A DNA stretch of 7,066 nucleotides from Candidatus Omnitrophota bacterium (GCA_016867175.1 VGKF01000045.1:1-7066); one strand, 5' to 3'; counted from the first letter of the stretch, positions 1 through 6,069 are shown. Program-made: numbers and translations. The notes: generated by a model not told the origin, from the sequence alone.

Positions 1-387
1 AGGGAGCTTAATTCGCGCTTTGATTTCAAGGCCAGCTTTGAAAAACCATTAAAGAACTCCCTGCAATATCAAATAGGCATAGGAATAAACAACAAGAAAA
101 CTCCGCTGAAGATTTTTGGCAGCTGGAGGGTTAATAAAAAAGTAGGCGTATATTTTGAAGCCAAACAGGAAGACAGGAGGATTCAAGGCATACTTTTATC
201 TGCCTCCTACGCCATAAATGATAGAGATAGCCTCCTGGTGGGCTTACGCAATAGGTCAAACCAGGACCTGGGCATAGAGGCCAGACTATCCAGGAAATTT
301 TTTAACGATCAGGGCGAGGCCTTTATTCAGGCCTTGGCATCGAAAAATGAGAAAACAGTATCAACCGGAGCAGGTTTTCGCTGGTAA
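1..387 (+). CDS. Outer-membrane beta-barrel protein, C-terminal part (5' end outside window)
   Basis: Frame 1 is open from the first base to TAA at 385-387, giving 128 codons with no start inside the window that must be the true one. The translation consists of short amphipathic stretches alternating polar and hydrophobic/aromatic residues (for example LQYQIGIGI, LKIFGSWRV, VGVYFEAKQ) separated by charged turns. It ends in TGAGFRW, with a terminal aromatic residue. A last beta strand ending in Phe or Trp is the known recognition signal for BAM-dependent outer-membrane proteins. I therefore read this as the end of a transmembrane beta barrel, but the family and cargo cannot be named from the fragment. 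A soluble beta-rich surface protein is less likely. The next gene starts 23 bases downstream with its own strong ribosome site, so co-transcription is plausible. Confidence 0.6.
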   Translation, partial: RELNSRFDFKASFEKPLKNSLQYQIGIGINNKKTPLKIFGSWRVNKKVGVYFEAKQEDRRIQGILLSASYAINDRDSLLVGLRNRSNQDLGIEARLSRKFFNDQGEAFIQALASKNEKTVSTGAGFRW

Positions 388-400
388 GCGGCTTTTTTAA

Positions 401-408
401 GGGAGGAG
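401..408 (+). promoter_or_regulatory. Strong ribosome binding site for the secreted SOR-like gene
   Basis: GGGAGGAG lies just before the ATG at 411 and supports that start, which also gives a clean signal peptide. Confidence 0.75.
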
Positions 409-410
409 AC

Positions 411-758
411 ATGAAACGGATAGCAGCCCTCGCTATTTTATTTGTTTTTTTTGCAGCCGGTAGCCAAGCCCTGGCGCATCCGCCTTCGGATATAATTATA
501 ACCTATGACCCGGCAAGCAAAATCCTTAAGGTAGTAATAACGCACCAGGTAGGCAATCCGCAGGCGCATTTTATAAATAAGGTCGATGTTTTTTTAAACG
601 GGAAAGAGATAATCACCCAGCATATCAGCCGGCAGGATAACAATAACAGCCAGGCCGTCAGCTACCTTGTCCCGGATGCCTTAGGCCCGGGCAAACTCTC
701 CGTTAAGGCTTACTGTAGCATAAGCGGTAGATTAGAAAAAGAGATAGAATTTAAATAG
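411..758 (+). CDS. Secreted small protein resembling class II superoxide reductase-like (desulfoferrodoxin) iron domain
   Basis: This is a 115-residue protein. Residues 1-22 form a Sec signal peptide: KR, a hydrophobic core, then a cleavage site after A-L-A, so the mature chain would start with His23 (HPPSDI). The rest is a compact beta-rich domain. H45-Q-V-G-N-P-Q-A-H53-F-I followed by KVDVFLNGKEI resembles the His...His-(F/Y)-I ligand segment of superoxide reductase-like domains, and VKAYCSISG near residue 102 matches the C-x-x-(H)-G strand. In real superoxide reductases the Fe(II) centre uses four His and one Cys. Here C102 is present but the His expected three residues later is serine-isoleucine-serine, so the site is incomplete. 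It may be a periplasmic or lipoprotein-free SOR relative with altered metal chemistry, or only a fold relative. The TAG stop overlaps the ribosome site of the next gene, 13 bases away, indicating coupled expression. The fold assignment is from memory of motifs and is moderate. Confidence 0.55.
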   Translation: MKRIAALAILFVFFAAGSQALAHPPSDIIITYDPASKILKVVITHQVGNPQAHFINKVDVFLNGKEIITQHISRQDNNNSQAVSYLVPDALGPGKLSVKAYCSISGRLEKEIEFK

Positions 759-763
759 GAGAT
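757..763 (+). promoter_or_regulatory. Ribosome binding site for the EF-G fusion ORF, overlapping the upstream stop
   Basis: AGGAGAT begins inside the TAG stop of the upstream gene and lies about 10 bases before the ATG at 772. It supports translation from the far N-terminal Met, so that the membrane/coiled-coil part is really made. Confidence 0.6.
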
Positions 764-771
764 AAATCCGT

Positions 772-3700
772 ATGTTTTTTTGGTTATTCTGGATAATAGT
801 CTCAGCCATAGCTATTAGCGCGTTCTATTTGATCCGCACTGCCTTGTCAGAGCAGGGCACTCAGGAGGAGCAGGAGAAGAGGCGCAATAAGCATGCCCAG
901 GCAGCCAGGGATTCGGAGATCTCAAACCGCGAGCAAAAAATATCCAAGCTTAGCGGGCAGGTTAATGCGCTGCAGGCGGAGTTAGAAAAAACAAAGTCAG
1001 AATATTTAAAACTGGAGAAAGAATTCCAGGCAAATAAAAAGAAAGAGGCTGATTTAAAAGAGGAGCTCACCCGCAGAGAGCAATGGGTTGCCAAGAGCGA
1101 AGAGCTTCTAAAAAGGACCAAGGGGGAGGGCGCCGACTCTGGAAAGAAACTGCTTGAAAAAGATAAAGAGCTCCAGGATGCCTTCACTAAGAATGTGGAT
1201 TTAAACCGCTCCTTGCGCGAGGCGGCAGAGAAGTATAAGTTGCTTGAGAATGAGGGTAAGAGCAAGTCCGAAGAGATACAGATTTTGAAGGTGCAGATTG
1301 ATAAGCTGCAAAAAGAAATCCAGGAGCGCATAAAAGAGATAAGGGCTCACGCTGCCACCATATCCGAATTCAAAAGGATTCAGGCGAATAATGAATGGGT
1401 CTCAAAGAGCGATTTTGATAAGTTAAATGACGAGTACGACCAGGTAGAGAAGGAGCTGGAATCCAAAGAGCTGCATATAGAGGCTTTGAATCAGGAGATA
1501 GCCAGGTTAAAAGGGCCACTTGAGGGCGCTCAGGTAGCGCAGCCTTTAGAGGAGAAGGCAGGGTTACCTCCCGCTATACAGGAGGAGGTTGCTCCTACTC
1601 CAGCAGAGCCAATAGTAGAGGATGAGACACAAAAGCTGCCTGCGCAAGAACCCTTAAAAGAAGAGCCAGGCCCAGAGGCGCCAATCCCGGAAGAAAAAAT
1701 AGAAACGTCCCCAATCTCGGAAGAAAAAATAGAAACGTCCCCAATTTCTGCTAAGAGGGTATTGCCTAAGATAAATTTAGGGAAGACCAGGAATATCGGG
1801 ATTATGGCGCATATCGATGCCGGAAAGACTACCACTACCGAAAGGATACTTTTTTATACCGGTAAATCCTATAAGATAGGAGAGGTGCACGACGGCAAGG
1901 CGCAGATGGACTGGATGAAGCAGGAACAGGAAAGGGGTATCACTATTACTGCCGCAGCTACTACCTGTTTCTGGAATGACCATCGCATTACTATCATCGA
2001 TACCCCGGGACACGTTGATTTTACGGTTGAGGTAGAGCGCAGCCTAAGGGTCTTGGATGGCGCAGTGGCGGTATTCTGCGCCGTGGACGGGGTCCAGCCG
2101 CAATCAGAGACTGTCTGGCGCCAGTCTGATAAATATAAGGTACCAAAGCTTGCCTTTGTAAATAAAATGGACAGGACAGGCGCGGATTTCTTCGCTGTGC
2201 TTAAAGGCATTGAAGAAGACCTGGGGGCGAATCCGATTGCGTTACAGATCCCCCTGGGTAGCGAAGATACCTTCCGGGGAATAATCGATCTTTTAGAGAT
2301 GAAGGCATATATATATGAAGAAGACTCAATAGGAAAGGAATTTAAGGTAGAGGATATACCAGCGGAGCATAAAGAGGCTGCGGATAAATACCGCCACCTT
2401 ATGGTAGAAAAAGCCTCTGCCTCTGATGAGGCCCTGATGAAAAAATACCTGGAGGCCCCTGAGACGATAACCAAGGAAGAGCTAAAGGCTGCTATCCGCA
2501 AAGGTACGATCGCCAATATCATGGTCCCCTTATTGTGCGGCTCTTCCTTTAAGAATAAAGGGGTGCAGAAAATACTGGATGCGGTAGTAGATTTTCTTCC
2601 CTCTCCCTTAGACCTTCCCGCAGTAGAAGGGCATGACTTAGAGGACCCCGAAAAGAAATACCCGCGCAGGCCTGACGTAAATGAACCCTTAGCTGCCTTT
2701 GCCTTTAAAGTCCAGTCTGACCTGCATATGGGAAAACTGGTATATATGCGGGTTTATTCCGGAGTCTTGGAGAGCGGTTCCTATGTGCTTAATACTACCA
2801 AAAATAAAAAAGAGCGGGTTGGCAGGATAGTACGCATGCACGCTAACCAGCGGGAGAATGTAGATTATGCCTTAGCCGGAGATATCGTAGCGGTTATAGG
2901 CTTAAGTTACACCATTACCGGAGATACGCTCTGTAACCCCCAGGATCCGCTTTTATTAGAAGCGATACAATTCCCGACACCAGTAGTTTCTCTTAGTATC
3001 GCGCCCAAGAGCCGTTCTGACCAGGACAAGCTTGGCCGCGGCCTGGCCCGCCTAGCAGATGAAGACCCTACTTTTATGGTGCAGACTGACGAAGAGACAA
3101 AGGAGACCATACTTACCGGCATGGGAGAGCTGCATCTTGAGATCATCGTGGACAGGCTTAAAGAAGAGTTCGGCGTAGAGGCGATAGTGGGCAGGCCCAG
3201 GGTTGCCTATCGCGAGACTATCTTAAAGAACGCAAATGCAGAGGGCAAATATATCAAACAATCAGGAGGCCGCGGACAGTATGGGCACGTGGTCATGGAG
3301 ATTTCGCCTGCCCAGCAGGGAGAAGGCGTAGTATTTATAGATAGCATTAAGGGCGGGGCAATCCCCAGGTCATTTATCCCGGCGGTAGAGAAGGGTATTA
3401 AAGAGGCTACACAAAAGGGAGTTTATGCCGGATATCCGGTAGTGGATGTAAAGGTGGACCTGGTAGATGGCTCATTCCATGAAGTAGATTCTTCCGAGCT
3501 TGCTTTTAAATTTGCCGCTATATTAGGATTTAAGGAAGGGTTTATGAGGGCCGCCCCGGTACTCCTTGAGCCTTATATGTCGCTTGAGGTTATCACGCCG
3601 GAGGAATACGCAAACAGCGTCATCGGCTATATCTGTTCATGCAGGGGCAAGATCCTGAACATGGATACTAAGGGTAAGCAGAAGATAATCTCTGCAGAAG

Positions 3701-3858
3701 CGCCATTGGGCGAGATGTTCGGTTACGCTACTAATTTCCGTTCTCTAAGCAGCGGACGCGCCAATGCCTCCATGGAATTCTCCAAATACCTGCAGGTCCC
3801 TGCTGAAATCGCTGCCAAGATTATTGCCGAAAGAAACGAGCAGAAGAAATCGCAGTAA
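772..3858 (+). CDS. Membrane-anchored coiled-coil protein fused to a complete elongation factor G
   Basis: The ORF has 1028 codons; ordinary EF-G has about 690-700. Residues 2-21 are one hydrophobic helix (FFWLFWIIV...) followed by R22 and a KRR cluster, predicting a cytoplasmic C-terminus. Residues about 35-250 are Lys/Glu-rich coiled coil without Pro. Residues about 250-330 are a Pro/Glu-rich linker. From about 331 to the end the protein is EF-G: G1 AHIDAGKT (346-353), switch I RGITIT (388-393), G3 DTPGH (410-414, catalytic-type His414), G4 NKMD (464-467), G5 GSS (590-592), domain IV QSGGRGQYG (830-838), the tip HEVDSSE with His903 matching the translocation-critical His, and domain V EMFGYAT...GRA...MEFSKY. 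No key residue is missing, so ribosomal GTPase/translocase activity is expected. There is no in-frame stop, and no ATG between residue 1 and the P-loop region. Whether the full fusion or a shorter product from TTG at 1762 is the working EF-G is not settled. The symbol fusA is withheld because this may be a paralogue. Confidence 0.9.
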   Translation: MFFWLFWIIVSAIAISAFYLIRTALSEQGTQEEQEKRRNKHAQAARDSEISNREQKISKLSGQVNALQAELEKTKSEYLKLEKEFQANKKKEADLKEELTRREQWVAKSEELLKRTKGEGADSGKKLLEKDKELQDAFTKNVDLNRSLREAAEKYKLLENEGKSKSEEIQILKVQIDKLQKEIQERIKEIRAHAATISEFKRIQANNEWVSKSDFDKLNDEYDQVEKELESKELHIEALNQEIARLKGPLEGAQVAQPLEEKAGLPPAIQEEVAPTPAEPIVEDETQKLPAQEPLKEEPGPEAPIPEEKIETSPISEEKIETSPISAKRVLPKINLGKTRNIGIMAHIDAGKTTTTERILFYTGKSYKIGEVHDGKAQMDWMKQEQERGITITAAATTCFWNDHRITIIDTPGHVDFTVEVERSLRVLDGAVAVFCAVDGVQPQSETVWRQSDKYKVPKLAFVNKMDRTGADFFAVLKGIEEDLGANPIALQIPLGSEDTFRGIIDLLEMKAYIYEEDSIGKEFKVEDIPAEHKEAADKYRHLMVEKASASDEALMKKYLEAPETITKEELKAAIRKGTIANIMVPLLCGSSFKNKGVQKILDAVVDFLPSPLDLPAVEGHDLEDPEKKYPRRPDVNEPLAAFAFKVQSDLHMGKLVYMRVYSGVLESGSYVLNTTKNKKERVGRIVRMHANQRENVDYALAGDIVAVIGLSYTITGDTLCNPQDPLLLEAIQFPTPVVSLSIAPKSRSDQDKLGRGLARLADEDPTFMVQTDEETKETILTGMGELHLEIIVDRLKEEFGVEAIVGRPRVAYRETILKNANAEGKYIKQSGGRGQYGHVVMEISPAQQGEGVVFIDSIKGGAIPRSFIPAVEKGIKEATQKGVYAGYPVVDVKVDLVDGSFHEVDSSELAFKFAAILGFKEGFMRAAPVLLEPYMSLEVITPEEYANSVIGYICSCRGKILNMDTKGKQKIISAEAPLGEMFGYATNFRSLSSGRANASMEFSKYLQVPAEIAAKIIAERNEQKKSQ
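1681..1740 (+). repeat. Two tandem 30-bp repeats in the Pro/Glu linker
   Basis: Two 30-base units (1681-1710 and 1711-1740) differ at one base only (CCC versus CTC), and a third unit starts with CCAAT before diverging at 1746. They encode P-I-(P/S)-E-E-K-I-E-T-S twice, residues 304-323, directly in front of the EF-G domain. Being in frame (10 codons), the array can change linker length without breaking the ORF. Confidence 0.9.
1753..1764 (+). promoter_or_regulatory. Possible internal start (TTG at 1762) for a stand-alone EF-G
   Basis: TTG at 1762-1764 is in frame. It would yield a protein beginning (M)PKINLGKTRNIGIMAH, about 698 residues, which is the normal EF-G beginning and length. AAGAGG at 1753-1758 is SD-like, but only three bases separate it from TTG, shorter than usual. 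I regard the internal start as possible, not shown. Confidence 0.25.
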
Positions 3859-3863
3859 ATGAA

Positions 3864-3892
3864 TTGAACGCCCGCTAATTTTATGATAGAAT
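3864..3892 (+). promoter_or_regulatory. Candidate sigma-70 promoter with extended -10 for the kinase/regulator pair
   Basis: TTGAAC (3864-3869) is followed after 17 bases by TAGAAT (3887-3892), preceded by TGA, which makes an extended -10. The transcript would start near 3899, about 46 bases ahead of the kinase ATG. The site sits in the 86-base gap after the EF-G stop and suggests that the two-component genes can be transcribed separately from the EF-G operon. I see no convincing intrinsic terminator in that gap. Confidence 0.4.
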
Positions 3893-3944
3893 TTTATATA
3901 GAAATCGAGAGAGTTTCATTGAGCGGGATATCCGGGGCAAAGCG

Positions 3945-5366
3945 ATGTTTTCACTCCTGACACTGTATATATTTACGGCACTCATCAGCATCTTAATCGC
4001 CCTTTTCTTGGTTAACTTTGCCAGGGCCTCCAGCCAAGCAGCCCTAAGGTCTGAAAATAAATTAAAAAGAACGCAGTATCCTCAGGCAGGCGGATTATTG
4101 GATGACGCTTTGCGTAATACGATATTTGAGCAGGTAAGCGAGGTTATAGGTTCTAAGGAAAGCGGCCGAGAGATTGTAGAAAAGGTATCGGGGGCGATCT
4201 CCGAAGAGTTAGAAAAAAAAGTAGAGTTACAGACCCAGGAGCTCAGCGATAAATATGAAAATATCCTTGAGCAGAAGAATAAGGCCGAAGAGATTACCTG
4301 GAGAAAATATAATAAAGTACTTTCCGATAAGAAGAATACCGAGGCAGTGATAAGGAGTATTGCCGAAGGCCTGGTGGTGGTAGATTCCAAGGGTAAGGTT
4401 ATTATGATGAACCCTGCGGCTGAAAAGCTGCTCGAGATATATAAGAAAGAAAAGATCGGCAAGGATATTTTAGATAACCTTAAAGAAGAGCAAATGATTT
4501 CCCTTGTTAAGGGAGCTCCGGAAAAAGAGGATAAAGAAATAGAGCTGGTCAGCCACCACGACGATACCAAGAAGGTACTGAGGGCAAGCAGCGCGGTTAT
4601 CGAAAACGAAAACGGACAGACCATCGGTATGGTCTCTGTCTTAAGCGACATTACCAAGCAAAAAGAGCTGGATCAGATGAAGTCAAATTTTGTCGCCAGC
4701 GTCTCGCATGAGCTGCGCACTCCCTTGGTTGCCATTGAGAAATCACTGGCCCTTATTTTAAGCGGAACGACCGGCGCGGTATCTGGCCAGCAGGAGCAAT
4801 TCTTGAGTATTGCCGAGCGTAACCTAAAAAGGCTAAGCCGCCTGATCAATGACCTGCTTGACCTTTCAAAACTAGAGGCAGGAAAGCTGGATTTAAGGAC
4901 TATGCCGGTATCGGTAGAAGATATAATCGGCGAATCCATAGAGAGCCTCAAAAGCTGGGCGGATACAAAATCAATAGAACTTAAAAAGAGCATACAGCCT
5001 GGCCTGCCGCAGGTTAAGATAGACTCCGACAGGATAACCCAGGTTTTAAACAACCTTATCGGCAATGCCATTAAATTTACTTCCAATAACGGGATTATTA
5101 AAGTAGAGGCGGCATTAGCCGATAATCGTAATTTTATTCGGATAAGCATCATAGATAATGGTATCGGTATCAGCAAAGATGCGCTGTCAAAAGTTTTTGA
5201 TAAATTTTACCAGGTTGGGGAAAGGGTTCCTACGGATATAACCGGAACAGGCATAGGCCTTTCTATCGCCAAAGAGATAGTGGAGCTGCATGGCGGAAAG
5301 ATTTGGGCGGAGAGCCAGGAAGGCAAAGGGACCAGCTTTATTTTTACCTTACCTTTAAATAGTTAA
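3945..5366 (+). CDS. Membrane-anchored PAS-domain sensor histidine kinase
   Basis: This 473-residue kinase has a single N-terminal hydrophobic helix (about residues 3-23) followed by R27, with no periplasmic loop, so it senses inside the cell or the membrane. Residues about 60-125 form a charged coiled coil. A PAS domain follows (about 127-235; IAEGLVVVD at 139-147, then MNPAAEKLL). The HisKA domain carries the phosphorylated His255 in SHELRTP. HATPase_c follows, with N-box NNLIGNAIKFT (Mg-binding Asn374), G1 DNGIGI (404-409), an F-box-like FDKFYQV and G2 GTGIGLSIAK (434-443). All catalytic motifs are intact, typical of PhoR/ResE-type kinases. The start has only a weak GGGG ribosome site (3934-3937), but no other ATG gives the membrane helix. 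The cognate receiver gene begins 27 bases after the stop. The signal sensed is not visible from sequence. Confidence 0.93.
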   Translation: MFSLLTLYIFTALISILIALFLVNFARASSQAALRSENKLKRTQYPQAGGLLDDALRNTIFEQVSEVIGSKESGREIVEKVSGAISEELEKKVELQTQELSDKYENILEQKNKAEEITWRKYNKVLSDKKNTEAVIRSIAEGLVVVDSKGKVIMMNPAAEKLLEIYKKEKIGKDILDNLKEEQMISLVKGAPEKEDKEIELVSHHDDTKKVLRASSAVIENENGQTIGMVSVLSDITKQKELDQMKSNFVASVSHELRTPLVAIEKSLALILSGTTGAVSGQQEQFLSIAERNLKRLSRLINDLLDLSKLEAGKLDLRTMPVSVEDIIGESIESLKSWADTKSIELKKSIQPGLPQVKIDSDRITQVLNNLIGNAIKFTSNNGIIKVEAALADNRNFIRISIIDNGIGISKDALSKVFDKFYQVGERVPTDITGTGIGLSIAKEIVELHGGKIWAESQEGKGTSFIFTLPLNS

Positions 5367-5382
5367 TTTTTTGTAAAATACC

Positions 5383-5389
5383 GGAGGAG
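5383..5389 (+). promoter_or_regulatory. Strong ribosome binding site for the receiver gene
   Basis: GGAGGAG lies four bases before ATG at 5394, much stronger than the site of the kinase. This predicts that the receiver is made in excess over the kinase, as is usual for two-component pairs. Confidence 0.7.
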
Positions 5390-5393
5390 ATTT

Positions 5394-5789
5394 ATGGATA
5401 AAAAAATAAGCGTTTTGCTGGTTGATGACGAAATTGATTTCACGCAGCCCATGTCTTTTTGGCTTCAATCAAAGGGCTACTCCGTTATTGTTGCCTCTGA
5501 CGGCAGGAAGGCGGTTGAGATTGTGAAAAAAGACAGCCCGGATGTAGTATTTATGGACCTGAATATGCCGGGTGGTGACGGTGTAAGTGCCGTAAAGGAT
5601 ATCAGGGCCTTTGATAAAGAGATTCCCGTTATAATCATAAGTGCCTACCTTGATAATGAGAGGGTGAGGGAGGTAGGGCCGTATGGCATCTCCGGGGTAT
5701 TCTATAAAGGGGCAGATTTTAAGGAAGGCTTGGCCTTGCTTGAGTCTGCGCTAAGGACCCACAAAAAGCTGAGGGATTTAAAGAAGTAA
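5394..5789 (+). CDS. Single-domain response regulator (receiver only)
   Basis: This is a 131-residue CheY-like receiver with no output domain. The acidic pocket is D11-D12 (LLVDDE), the phospho-acceptor is D55 in VFMDLNMPGGDG, the switch Ser is S83 in IIISAY, and the conserved Lys is K105 in FYKGAD. The usual K-P pair is K-G here, a mild deviation in the beta5-alpha5 loop. All residues needed for phosphorylation are present. It follows the kinase by 27 bases and is its likely partner. Without a DNA-binding domain it must act by protein-protein contact or pass phosphate onward to a histidine phosphotransferase or another kinase. The C-terminus ends in a basic tail (THKKLRDLKK). Nothing in the sequence shows the downstream target. 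Confidence 0.92.
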   Translation: MDKKISVLLVDDEIDFTQPMSFWLQSKGYSVIVASDGRKAVEIVKKDSPDVVFMDLNMPGGDGVSAVKDIRAFDKEIPVIIISAYLDNERVREVGPYGISGVFYKGADFKEGLALLESALRTHKKLRDLKK

Positions 5790-5830
5790 ACTCCTCAATA
5801 TCTACAAATAAGTTTAATAATCCCCCACTA

Positions 5831-5949
5831 ATTCCGCAGTACATTGCCATGTGAGATCCCGCAACAGATTACCATCTTAGATCCTGTAGTACATTGCTAC
5901 AGCCATATCTCTCAGAACCCGCAGCGGAGCTACGGGATTATCATTCCAA
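5831..5949. repeat. Gene-free stretch with small hairpins and short repeats (REP/MITE-like?)
   Basis: This is part of the 316-base gap 5790-6105. AGTACATTGC occurs twice, at 5838-5847 and 5888-5897. CTGTAG (5884-5889) pairs with CTACAG (5897-5902) across 7 bases. CCCG-C-AGC (5918-5925) pairs with GCT-A-CGGG (5929-5936) around a 3-base loop. CCGCA appears at 5834, 5859, 5919 and 5954. ATTCCGCA at 5831-5838 is matched in inverted form by TGCGGAAT at 5967-5974, so the stretch 5831-5974 could be a small inverted-repeat element. I see no target duplication. No credible gene is present; 5790-5830 holds nothing I can name. Confidence 0.4.
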
Positions 5950-5975
5950 GATTCCGCAAAAGCTTTTGCGGAATC
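5950..5975. repeat. Perfect 26-bp palindrome
   Basis: The left arm GATTCCGCAAAAG (5950-5962) is exactly mirrored by CTTTTGCGGAATC (5963-5975) with no spacer. It could be a protein-binding site, a cruciform/REP unit, or an RNA hairpin if transcribed. There is no T-run after it, so it is not an obvious intrinsic terminator. Confidence 0.9.
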
Positions 5976-6011
5976 AAGCAAAATTTAAGCGCCAGCTGGC
6001 AAATTTTGCTT
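5976..6011. repeat. Second inverted repeat, directly abutting the first, with nested palindrome
   Basis: The arms AAGCAAAATTT (5976-5986) and AAATTTTGCTT (6001-6011) are perfect 11-bp complements. The 14-base centre contains GCCAGCTGGC (5991-6000), itself a perfect 10-bp palindrome. The right arm ends inside the TTGACA -35 box, so folding or protein binding here would compete with the promoter. A run of five T follows after GACA (6016-6020), so a weak terminator role for the upstream operon is possible but not convincing. Confidence 0.8.
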
Positions 6012-6039
6012 GACATTTTTAAAATATATGGTATATATT
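6010..6039 (+). promoter_or_regulatory. Sigma-70-type promoter for the MerR-like gene
   Basis: There is a consensus -35 TTGACA at 6010-6015. The -10 is TATATA (6032-6037, spacer 16, preceded by TGG as an extended -10) or TATATT (6034-6039, spacer 18). Transcription would begin near 6045, about 60 bases ahead of the MerR-like ORF. It is the best promoter in the window. Confidence 0.6.
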
Positions 6040-6069
6040 AGAGTTATGGTAATTACCGTAAGTCTGGTA
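6027..6069 (+). repeat. Three T(A/C)TGGTA direct repeats with exact 18-base spacing over the promoter
   Basis: TATGGTA at 6027-6033, TATGGTA at 6045-6051 and TCTGGTA at 6063-6069 start exactly 18 bases apart. The first overlaps the -10 element and the second covers the predicted transcription start. The middle copy is also half of a near-palindrome: 6045-6060, with core GGTAATTACC and one mismatched pair. This looks like an operator cluster, perhaps for autoregulation by the adjacent MerR-type protein. Confidence 0.5.

Noticed and set aside
861..1331. Long minus-strand open frame opposite the coiled coil
   Set aside because: It is a Ser/Phe/Leu-rich mirror of Lys/Glu codons in the + strand gene, typical of an antisense shadow.
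772..1760. Treating the coiled-coil part as a separate gene that ends before EF-G
   Set aside because: There is no stop codon in the frame between 772 and 3856, so two genes would require a sequencing error, for which the sequence itself gives no sign.
1869..2522. Minus-strand 217-codon open frame opposite EF-G
   Set aside because: The + strand reads as conserved EF-G at every position here, and the minus frame has no ribosome site or family pattern.
3871..3927. Inverted CCCGCT / AGCGGG pair in the gap before the kinase gene, considered as a leader hairpin
   Set aside because: The arms are six bases, 45 bases apart, and the left arm lies inside the promoter spacer, so it would not be in the transcript.
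4082..5176. Two minus-strand open frames opposite the histidine kinase
   Set aside because: They are shadows of the kinase, whose catalytic motifs are on the + strand.
5831..5975. CRISPR array
   Set aside because: Repeats are only 8-10 bases, irregularly spaced, partly inverted, and no cas gene is present.
5976..6020. Second inverted repeat as an intrinsic terminator of the two-component operon
   Set aside because: The stem is AT-rich and the T-run is separated from it by GACA, and the sequence fits a promoter better. A weak effect cannot be excluded.
5844..6041. A 65-codon open frame on the + strand in the intergenic stretch
   Set aside because: It runs through two hairpins, the 26-bp palindrome, the second inverted repeat and the promoter, needs a TTG start without a ribosome site, and its residue mix resembles no family.
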